DNA of 35,841 nt from an uncultured Ignavibacterium sp. GTDB lineage: Bacteria > Bacteroidota > Ignavibacteria > Ignavibacteriales > Ignavibacteriaceae. Positions 17,144 to 24,452 of this stretch are shown here, in pieces (the stretch's first letter is position 1; every line of letters starts with the position of its first letter). The notes under the pieces are model-generated. The model saw nothing but the letters and a program-made list of their open reading frames with translations, had not been told where the DNA came from and did no database searches. The stretch spans positions 1-35,841 of the forward strand of contig CALHAB010000106.1 in assembly GCA_937934185.1 (NCBI GenBank), written 5' to 3'. The position numbers were made by a program, and so were the translations under genes.

Positions 17144-19669
17144 ATGAAACAAAAACTAGTTTTATTTTTTTATGTTGTCTTCATTTATACTTCTTTTGCG
17201 CAAATCAACGATACTATTTTATCGCCTCAAAACCTAAATTCTATTTCAGATACTTCCGTCTTAAACAAACCAAAGAAATATGATGTTGACACTACTGTAT
17301 TTGCTGAGGCAAGAGATTCTATCTTCTTCAAAATCAAAGAAAAGAAAATGATTATTTATGGCAGCGGAAATCTTAAGTATAAACAAACAGAAATTAAAAG
17401 CGGAAGAATTGATATCGATTTTGAAAGAAATGTAATTGATGCCTATGGGATTAAAGATGATTCTCTAAACAAATTTGTCGAAACTCCTGTTCTTGCTGAA
17501 GCGGGTGAAACTTACAAAGGCAACCGAATGAAATATAATTTTAAGACTCAGCAGGGAGTAATTTCATTTGCACAAACAGAACAGGAAGGCGCAAAATACA
17601 CCGGACAGAGAATTAAGAAAGTTGATAAAGATGTTTACTTCATTGCTGATGGTATATATACAACCTGTGAAGATAGTATTCCTCACTACTATTTTTATTC
17701 ACCCAAAATGAAAGTCATTCAAAAAGAACAAATAGTTGCTGAATGGATCTTTCTTTATTTCGGTGGAGTGCCTTTTCCAATACCTTTGCCTTTTGCTGTT
17801 TTCCCGATTGAGTCAGGCAGAAGATCAGGAATAATTGCACCTGTTTTTGGTGATGACGGAACTTACGGAACTTACTTTTCCCGATTTGGTTACTTCTGGG
17901 CGATTAGCGATTATATGGATTTGAATGTTACCGGAGATTTTTATACAAGAGGTAGCTACAGAGTTAATAGTTTATTCAGATATGCAAAGCGTTATGAGTT
18001 TAACGGTAATTTTGATGGCAGCTATGGAAATTTTGTAATCGGCGAAAAAGATGATCCTGACAGAAGAGAATCGAAAGACTGGCGATTGCGATGGAATCAT
18101 AATCAAACAATTACACCTACAATGAGACTTGATGCCCGGCTGGAATTTTTATCCAACAATCAGATTACCAGAAACATTTCAGATATTAATGACTTACTTA
18201 GAAATGAAGCTGTTTCAAACGCAACACTTTTCAAATCCTGGGATGAGTCTGGTAACAGCATCTCAATTAATTATAATAGACGACAAGTCTTTCAAACAAA
18301 TGAAGTATTTGAAATTCTTCCAGGTATAACATTTACAATGTCACAGAAATATCCATTTCGTAACGGTGCTGGCAGCTCACAAAATATTTTTGAAACCTTC
18401 GGCTTTTCATATTCGGGTAGTCTCGAAAACAGAAGAGAAAGAAAAAACCGTGATTTGAAAATAAGAGGTGGAATCAATCATCAGTTAAATGCCAGTCTTT
18501 CACCAAAAATTGGTTACTTCAGTATCTCGCCTTCATTCAACTATCAGGAAAGATGGTACAATAAAAGAATCGAGAAATATTCTATACCTAATTTTGAAGG
18601 AAAAGATTCTGTAATTACTAATGATTTTAAAGAAATAAATTTTGTCAGAACCTTTTCTTTTGGTCTAAGCGTATCAACAAAATTCTACGGTATAATCAAT
18701 CCTGAAGTTTTAGGTATAAAATCATTCAGGCATACAGTTATACCGGGCATCAGTTATTCATTTACTCCTGATTTTTCGTCAAAGGGTTGGGGTTATTATG
18801 ATTATTATACTAACCTTGCAGGAGAACAAATAAAGTATAATAAGTTTGAAAGAGAAATTTTCGGCGGTGCATCTAACAGAGAATCTCAGGCAATAAACTT
18901 TTCTGTTTCAAATATTTTTGAAATGAAAACTCAATCTGATCCAACAGACACGACATCAAAAGAGAATAAATTTCAGTTGCTTAATCTTAATGCAAATATT
19001 GGTTACGACTTCACTGCGGATAGTCTGAAGTTTTCAGATTTGAGATTGAACTACAGAACTCAGATTGGTAGTTTCTTCAGCTTTAATGGTGCATCCTCTT
19101 TTTCAATGTATGACTACGAAGGAAATATTCCCAGAGTTAACAGATTTCTTTATGATGTCGGGAAAGGTTTACTAAGATTAACCAGTTTAAATTTTTCTGT
19201 ATCACTTACTCTCTCGGGAGAAAAATTAAAATCAACTCAAACACAGCAAACAGCCAGACCTATGCAGGAATCAGGATTTGAGCAGGATAACAGAAATATT
19301 TATCAAGGACTTTATTATATGAATGATCCTGATTTTTCAATTCCTTGGGATATAAGTTTGAATTATTATTTTAACGAGTCGAGACCAACGCCTGATAACA
19401 TCAATAAGTCTTCAAGTGTTAGTGGAAGTATGAATTTTAATTTAACACCGGCGTGGAAATTTTCAGTTACAGGAAGCTATGATTTAAACCGGAAAGAATT
19501 TGCTGCACCCGTCATAAGAATATCCCGTGATCTTGATTGCTGGATAATGAATTTTACCTGGAATCCTGTGGGCACTTTCCGAGGTTATATGTTTGAACTC
19601 AGAGTAAAAGCTCCTCAGCTTCAGGATTTGAAGGTTACAAAGCGTGATCAATTCTTTGAGGGAAGATGA
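17144..19669 (+). CDS. lptD: LPS-assembly outer-membrane protein LptD (Bacteroidota type)
   Basis: 841 residues with a signal peptide (KLVLFFYVVFIYTSFAQ). The N-terminal ~200 residues are an OstA/LptA-like beta-jellyroll: AEARDSIFFKIKEKKMIIYG, IKSGRIDIDFERNVIDAYG and AGETYKGNRMKYNFKTQQG are typical strand repeats. FPIPLPFAVFPIESGRRSGI and the following PVFGDDGTYGTYFSRFGYFWAISDYMDL match the conserved junction into the barrel. The remainder alternates as a large beta-barrel. It should place lipopolysaccharide in the outer leaflet together with the Lpt bridge, whose other genes are not in this window. It overlaps the next gene by 4 bp. Confidence 0.88.
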   Translation: MKQKLVLFFYVVFIYTSFAQINDTILSPQNLNSISDTSVLNKPKKYDVDTTVFAEARDSIFFKIKEKKMIIYGSGNLKYKQTEIKSGRIDIDFERNVIDAYGIKDDSLNKFVETPVLAEAGETYKGNRMKYNFKTQQGVISFAQTEQEGAKYTGQRIKKVDKDVYFIADGIYTTCEDSIPHYYFYSPKMKVIQKEQIVAEWIFLYFGGVPFPIPLPFAVFPIESGRRSGIIAPVFGDDGTYGTYFSRFGYFWAISDYMDLNVTGDFYTRGSYRVNSLFRYAKRYEFNGNFDGSYGNFVIGEKDDPDRRESKDWRLRWNHNQTITPTMRLDARLEFLSNNQITRNISDINDLLRNEAVSNATLFKSWDESGNSISINYNRRQVFQTNEVFEILPGITFTMSQKYPFRNGAGSSQNIFETFGFSYSGSLENRRERKNRDLKIRGGINHQLNASLSPKIGYFSISPSFNYQERWYNKRIEKYSIPNFEGKDSVITNDFKEINFVRTFSFGLSVSTKFYGIINPEVLGIKSFRHTVIPGISYSFTPDFSSKGWGYYDYYTNLAGEQIKYNKFEREIFGGASNRESQAINFSVSNIFEMKTQSDPTDTTSKENKFQLLNLNANIGYDFTADSLKFSDLRLNYRTQIGSFFSFNGASSFSMYDYEGNIPRVNRFLYDVGKGLLRLTSLNFSVSLTLSGEKLKSTQTQQTARPMQESGFEQDNRNIYQGLYYMNDPDFSIPWDISLNYYFNESRPTPDNINKSSSVSGSMNFNLTPAWKFSVTGSYDLNRKEFAAPVIRISRDLDCWIMNFTWNPVGTFRGYMFELRVKAPQLQDLKVTKRDQFFEGR

Positions 19670-20118
19670 TGATGAATCATTTTATCATTGATGGAAATAA
19701 TCTTATTGGAAAAATTCATTCGTTGAAAAATTCTTCGGATAAGCAATCTGCTCGTCAGAAACTTGCTTTAATGCTCGAAAGATATTTCGATAAGAAAAAA
19801 GTTAAAGTCAGTTTGCATTTTGATGGTTTTGAGAATGAACCAATTAAAGTATCCGGTATGAAGATTTATTATTCTCAAACCCGCCCTGCAGATGAATTAA
19901 TAAAAAAAGAAATCGAAAAAATAAAAAACCAAAAAACAACCTATGTTGTATCATCTGATCTTGAAATAATTTCTTATGCAAAAGTTTGTGGCTGCAATGT
20001 GATTAAATCTGAAGATTTTTATACTCAAATTATTAATCAGAATAATAGAAAGAATGAAGATGAAAAACCTTCAGATTTCAACACCAGCGAGTTCAAAAAA
20101 TTGTTTGGAATAGAATAA
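19666..20118 (+). CDS. NYN/YacP-type predicted ribonuclease
   Basis: 150 residues. The N-terminal HFIIDGNNLIGKI is the NYN/PIN-like signature with the first catalytic Asp and Asn. ARQKLALMLERYF, VSLHFDGFENEP, YYSQTRPADELIKKEIEK and TYVVSSDLEIISYAK follow in the order found in YacP (Rae1-like) nucleases, keeping the acidic residues. The relative YacP/Rae1 of Bacillus cleaves mRNA on the ribosome; whether this one does is an inference. Three in-frame ATGs occur at 19666, 19669 and 19672, after GAGGG. The second or third has better spacing, but the first overlaps the lptD stop as ATGA. Confidence 0.82.
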   Translation: MMMNHFIIDGNNLIGKIHSLKNSSDKQSARQKLALMLERYFDKKKVKVSLHFDGFENEPIKVSGMKIYYSQTRPADELIKKEIEKIKNQKTTYVVSSDLEIISYAKVCGCNVIKSEDFYTQIINQNNRKNEDEKPSDFNTSEFKKLFGIE

Positions 20119-20248
20119 TTTCCTTCGATTGTAAAACCCTATCCAACATATTTGAAATTTAATCTTGACCTTCTCATAAAAATTTCTCAAGTTTAAGTAA
20201 AAGATTACCAATTATTAATATTCACCACCACATTCTGCAGGGAAAATT

Positions 20249-22294
20249 ATGAAATACATTTTTACACTTCTGTTAATATTGTCCTCCAATATTTTATTCG
20301 CTCAGATTGATATCAGACAAATTTTTGAAAACAAAACTGAAGTTTATTTCCGTTTTGAAATTTCAGATCAAAGTGAACTTGATGTTCTGACAAACATTAT
20401 ATCAATTGATAATGTTGAAAAAGGCAAAACAGTTTATGCCTATGCTAACATCAGTGAGTTTGAAGAATTTCTTAAACTTAAATATGATTTCGAAATTTTG
20501 CCTAATCCTTCTTCGATCATTGAACCGGAGATGAGCAATAATATTGAAGATATTACTGCTTGGGATGTATATCCAACTTATGATGCATATGTCAACTTGA
20601 TGAATCAGTTTCAAACTAACTATCCACAGATTTGTAAATTAATTGATGCAGGAAATACAGTTCAGGGAAGAAAAATTTTATTTGTAAAAATTTCAGATAA
20701 TGTTAATCAAAGAGAAGCCGAACCTCAATTTATGTACACTTCAAGTATGCACGGCGATGAATTAACAGGTTATGTTTTGATGTTGAGATTAATTGATTCA
20801 CTGCTCTCTTCTTATGGAAATGATCCGAGAATTACAAATATGATTAACAATGCTGAAATCTGGATAAACCCTCTTGCTAATCCTGATGGAGCATACAGAA
20901 GCGGAAACAATACTGTAAGCGGCGCAACAAGATATAATTTTAACAATTACGATCTTAACCGAAACTTTCCTGACCCTGTTAATGGAGTTAATCCAAATCA
21001 ACAAGTTGAAACCACCAGATTCAGAACACTTCAGGAAGCGAACAACTTTGCTCTTATTGCTAACTTTCACGGTGGTGCTGAAGTAGTAAATTATCCCTGG
21101 GATACCTGGTCAAATACAGGAACAAATTCAAGAATTCACGCTGATCAAACCTGGTATCAGTTCATTTCAAGACTTTATGCAGACACCTGTCAGTTTTATT
21201 CACCATCAGGATATATGACTTATCTGAATAATGGAATTACAAATGGAGGTGCCTGGTATGTGATTCACGGCGGAAGACAGGATTACACAAACTGGTACAG
21301 GCACGGAAGGGAAGTAACAATTGAAATTTCAAACACAAAACTTCCACCTGCAGGTCAACTACCTTCTTTCTGGGAATATAACAAGCGATCATTCCTCAAT
21401 TACATCGAACATATTTTTTACGGAATAAATGGAGTTGTAACTGATACAGTTGGAAATCCTGTTCGCGCTAAGATTACAATTATCAGTCACGATTACGACA
21501 GTTCAGAAGTTTACTCTGATGCTGCAACTGGGTTTTATTCAAGAATGATTCAACCTGGTAATTATACTTTGAAATTTCAAGCTCCAGGATTTTTTGATTT
21601 CATCAGCAATCCTGTACAAATAAGTTCGTATTATTCAAGTATAAACTTTAATGTTGAGATGATACCTGTAGTCCCGATTCCGGTTGAACTTGTTTCTTTT
21701 GCAGCAAATGTTATTGATAACGATGTGCATCTCGAATGGACAACTGCTACTGAGACGAATAACAAAGGTTTTGAAATTCAGCGCTCTGTCATTCCGAGCG
21801 AAGCAAGAAAGCTTAGCTGGGAAATTATTGGTTTTGTTAATGGAAAAGGAACAACCACTGAACCTCAGAGATATTATTTTGTTGATAAAAGTTTAATTAA
21901 CGGATCTTATAGTTACAGACTCAAACAAATTGATTTCGACGGTTCTTTTAATTTATCTGATGAGATCGAAGTGAGTATAGAAAGTCCAAAAACCTTTTCT
22001 CTGGAACAGAATTATCCCAATCCATACAATCCCAGTACTAAGATCAGTTGGCAGTCGCCAGTTAGCAGTTGGCAAACATTAAAAGTTTATGACATACTTG
22101 GTAATGATGTAGCAACATTAGTTGATGAATATAGAAAGGCGGGAAGTTACGAAGTTGAATTTAACGCTGTAGAGACTCGCCGCGGCGTGTCTCTACCAAG
22201 CGGAATATATTTTTATCAGTTGCGTTTAGTTGATCCTTCGTCAAGCTCAGGACAAAATTTTGTAGAAACGAAGAAAATGATTTTAGCGAAATGA
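20249..22294 (+). CDS. Secreted M14 zinc carboxypeptidase with T9SS sorting domain
   Basis: 681 residues. The signal peptide is MKYIFTLLLILSSNILFAQ. After a propeptide-like stretch, the M14 catalytic domain runs from about residue 105 to 392. His168 and Glu171 (MHGDE) and His274 (ANFHGG) are the zinc ligands, DLNRNF holds the substrate Arg, and Glu359 (VTIEIS) is the general base. All are present, so it should be active. Residues about 393-475 form a carboxypeptidase regulatory-like beta domain (GVVTDTVGNPVRAKITI). A short beta domain (WTTATETNNKGFEIQRS) follows, then the T9SS sorting domain (EQNYPNPYNPSTKISW to TKKMILAK). Three repeat-like elements are embedded in frame, at 21788, 22046 and 22169. 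The 3' end overlaps the convergent gene by 12 bp. Confidence 0.92.
   Translation: MKYIFTLLLILSSNILFAQIDIRQIFENKTEVYFRFEISDQSELDVLTNIISIDNVEKGKTVYAYANISEFEEFLKLKYDFEILPNPSSIIEPEMSNNIEDITAWDVYPTYDAYVNLMNQFQTNYPQICKLIDAGNTVQGRKILFVKISDNVNQREAEPQFMYTSSMHGDELTGYVLMLRLIDSLLSSYGNDPRITNMINNAEIWINPLANPDGAYRSGNNTVSGATRYNFNNYDLNRNFPDPVNGVNPNQQVETTRFRTLQEANNFALIANFHGGAEVVNYPWDTWSNTGTNSRIHADQTWYQFISRLYADTCQFYSPSGYMTYLNNGITNGGAWYVIHGGRQDYTNWYRHGREVTIEISNTKLPPAGQLPSFWEYNKRSFLNYIEHIFYGINGVVTDTVGNPVRAKITIISHDYDSSEVYSDAATGFYSRMIQPGNYTLKFQAPGFFDFISNPVQISSYYSSINFNVEMIPVVPIPVELVSFAANVIDNDVHLEWTTATETNNKGFEIQRSVIPSEARKLSWEIIGFVNGKGTTTEPQRYYFVDKSLINGSYSYRLKQIDFDGSFNLSDEIEVSIESPKTFSLEQNYPNPYNPSTKISWQSPVSSWQTLKVYDILGNDVATLVDEYRKAGSYEVEFNAVETRRGVSLPSGIYFYQLRLVDPSSSSGQNFVETKKMILAK
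21788..21815 (+). repeat. Dispersed-repeat-like segment 'gtcattccgagcgaagc'
   Basis: In frame within the carboxypeptidase gene, coding SVIPSEARKL. The sequence closely resembles a repeat that I recall from many unrelated bacterial genomes. Only one copy is in this window, so the call rests on recognition. Confidence 0.5.
22046..22075 (+). repeat. 30-bp 'agttggca' repeat inside a T9SS sorting domain (copy 2)
   Basis: It matches 3209-3238 with one mismatch and encodes SWQSPVSSWQ. agttggca occurs twice within it, at 22046 and 22067. It is the core of a 53-bp island that is 52/53 identical to 3186-3238. Confidence 0.75.
22169..22196. repeat. 28-bp palindrome inside a T9SS sorting domain (copy 2)
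   Basis: The arms are gtagagactcgccg and cggcgtgtctctac, a palindrome with one mismatched pair. It differs by one base from 3088-3115 and lies in frame at the same place in the T9SS domain, coding VETRRGVSLP. Confidence 0.88.
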
Positions 22295-23038
22295 CGCCTG
22301 AAAATTAATCTTATAAACTTCCTGATTAAGAAAATCTCTTTCCAAACCAAGAGAAACATTCCAGCTTACTTCGTTTTCAATTGCGCTGTTATAGCTCGAA
22401 ACCGATCTAACTGCATTAATTGCACTTACTAATCTGTTAACCAGCATTGCACCAACAACAAATCTGACATCATTAAATGTCTGTTCGCTTGATGTCCACA
22501 TACTTCTGTAAGTTTTTCTTTGCTCAGTTGAATTCCATTTCCAGAAAAATTTCTGCTCACTTAACATTTCATCAAATCTTCTTTCCAATGCCTTTTCATT
22601 ATTATATGATTCAATGCTTGTGTATAAACCGATAGTAGCATAGTAATCCTCATCTTTGCCATCTGGATTTACGCCTGCATAAGTCTGAGCATAGCTTTTA
22701 TATCTGTTCTCCTGCCAGTTACCATAAACATTCATTCCGATAAAAGTTGCCCACAAAGCTCCTTCAGCGATGGTGAAATATTTTCCGCTGCTGTAATTAT
22801 CTGCATAAAGCTCTCCCATCCCGGGCAAAAGCAGAGAATAAATTATTGCCAGTCCGGCATTTTTTCTAGTCTTTGTTTCTAATGGTAAAATATTTTGTAT
22901 GATAAGATTGTTTTCAGATTGTTGTTCAGATTTTAACTTATCCTTTAATTGCAAAAGAGATATGGATTGGAATTCCTGACTAAAAGCAAAGTTTGCAGCA
23001 ATGACGAAGACGAAAAAGATGAGATTTATTTTTTTCAT
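22283..23038 (-). CDS. Small exported/membrane protein, DUF5683-like
   Basis: 251 residues from the ATG at 23038 (MKKINLIFFVFVIAANFAFSQ, a signal peptide). An in-frame start at 23080 would run back over the end of mtaB. The core RKNAGLAIIYSLLLPGMGELYADNYSSGKYFTIAEGALWATFIG resembles the LLPGxGxxY motif of DUF5683-type proteins, with two membrane-compatible stretches. A charged region follows (KALERRFDEMLSEQKFFWKW) and then VRFVVGAMLVNRLVSAINAV. The function is unknown. It follows mtaB by 22 bp and ends convergently with the carboxypeptidase, overlapping it by 12 bp. Confidence 0.7.
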   Translation of the reverse strand: MKKINLIFFVFVIAANFAFSQEFQSISLLQLKDKLKSEQQSENNLIIQNILPLETKTRKNAGLAIIYSLLLPGMGELYADNYSSGKYFTIAEGALWATFIGMNVYGNWQENRYKSYAQTYAGVNPDGKDEDYYATIGLYTSIESYNNEKALERRFDEMLSEQKFFWKWNSTEQRKTYRSMWTSSEQTFNDVRFVVGAMLVNRLVSAINAVRSVSSYNSAIENEVSWNVSLGLERDFLNQEVYKINFQASFR

Positions 23039-23060
23039 ATTTTTTATTTGAATAATAATG

Positions 23061-24389
23061 TTAAAGACAGCGTAATTCAAAGTTATTTTTTATCTCTACC
23101 AATTCAGCCAAAGCCAATCCATCTTTTATCTCTTTTATTTTTACAACAGCGAAAGTGTTAATAAGTTTTTCATTGAAAGGTAAAGCTACTCTTACATAGT
23201 TAGATGAAAATCCTTTAATCATTCCGTTATCATTCTCAGATTCGAAAAGAACTTCGAGTTCAGATCCAATCAGAGAATTATAGAATGCTCTCTTCTTTTT
23301 GTCACTGAGAATTCTAAGCATATTATTTCTTTTCTTTCTTTCATTAACTTCAACTTTATCAGGGATGGAAATTGCTTTTGTATTTGGTCTTTCTGAGTAG
23401 GTAAAGACATGCAAATAGGAAAAAGGAATCTCAGTTAAAAATTTATAAGTCTCATTAAAATGTTTTTCGGTTTCACCGGGAAAGCCAACAATAACATCTA
23501 TTCCAATTCCACATTCCGGAATCTTATCAACCACTTTATTAATTACATTCCGATAGTCATCAACAGTATAACGACGCTGCATTAACTTAAGTATTTCAGC
23601 ACTACCGCTCTGCAAAGGAATATGAAAATGTTTACACATTTTGTCTGATGAAGCCGTCAGGTCAATTATCTCATCGCTCAATAAATTCGGTTCAATTGAG
23701 GAAATTCTTATTCTGAAATCTCCTTCAACCTCAATTAATTTCAAAAGTAAATTGTATAAATCAGTTGAATAATTTTTTCCGTAATCTCCGACATTAACTC
23801 CAGTAAGAATTATTTCTTTATATCCTTCATTTATGAGTGATTTAAATTCATTGATAACATCATCAGGGTTCATACTTCTGCTTTTACCGCGTGCAAGTGG
23901 AATTGTGCAGAAGGAACATTTGTAATCACAACCATCCTGAATTTTGAAAAATGCTCTTGTTCGGCTGTCAGCATCCGTTGAATGAGCTTTGCCAAAATTA
24001 TTAAGTTCTTCAAGAGGCGAAACATAGATGCACGATAATTCTTTTTTAGTGAAGTCATTGAGAATAGAAAAGATATTGAATTTTTCATTGCTTCCGAGAA
24101 CAGCATCAACGCCGTCAATCTTTGCAATTTCTTCAGGACGAAGTTGTGCATAACAACCAGTTACAATAACAAATGCATCAGGATTGTTTCTTAATGCACG
24201 ACGGACAAGTTGGCGACATTCTTTCTCAGCGTTTTCTGTGACTGTGCAGGTATTGAAAACATAAATATCTGCTTTCGAGTCAAAGTCAACGATAGAGTAT
24301 CCTTTCTTCAGAAATTCTTTTCCAATGGTTGAAGTTTCTGAAAAATTAAGTTTACAGCCAAGAGTATGTAATGAAACAGTTTTTTTCAT
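23061..24389 (-). CDS. mtaB: tRNA t6A37 methylthiotransferase MtaB
   Basis: A 442-residue radical-SAM methylthiotransferase that converts t6A to ms2t6A at position 37 of tRNAs. The N-terminal UPF0004 domain carries the three cluster cysteines: Cys12 (TLGCKLN), Cys48 (FNTCTVTENAEKE) and Cys79 (VTGCYAQ). The radical-SAM motif is Cys154-X3-Cys158-X2-Cys161 (DGCDYKCSFCTIPLARGKSRS region). GCKLN and NTCTVT favour the MtaB branch over MiaB and RimO. GIGIDVIVGFPGET and a short TRAM-like C-terminus are present. It starts 18 bp after a terminator hairpin for rpsA, so expression may depend on read-through or a promoter within rpsA. Confidence 0.93.
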   Translation of the reverse strand: MKKTVSLHTLGCKLNFSETSTIGKEFLKKGYSIVDFDSKADIYVFNTCTVTENAEKECRQLVRRALRNNPDAFVIVTGCYAQLRPEEIAKIDGVDAVLGSNEKFNIFSILNDFTKKELSCIYVSPLEELNNFGKAHSTDADSRTRAFFKIQDGCDYKCSFCTIPLARGKSRSMNPDDVINEFKSLINEGYKEIILTGVNVGDYGKNYSTDLYNLLLKLIEVEGDFRIRISSIEPNLLSDEIIDLTASSDKMCKHFHIPLQSGSAEILKLMQRRYTVDDYRNVINKVVDKIPECGIGIDVIVGFPGETEKHFNETYKFLTEIPFSYLHVFTYSERPNTKAISIPDKVEVNERKKRNNMLRILSDKKKRAFYNSLIGSELEVLFESENDNGMIKGFSSNYVRVALPFNEKLINTFAVVKIKEIKDGLALAELVEIKNNFELRCL

Positions 24390-24400
24390 ATTGATATTAT

Positions 24401-24427
24401 AAAGAAAGAGCGGGAAAAATCCCGCTC
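24401..24427 (-). terminator. Rho-independent terminator after rpsA
   Basis: On the minus strand GAGCGGG, loop ATTTTT and CCCGCTC are followed by TTTCTTT. It begins 26 bp past the rpsA stop codon and ends about 12 bp before the mtaB start codon. Confidence 0.8.
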
Positions 24428-24452
24428 AATTTTCCATACCTGTAGATTACTC

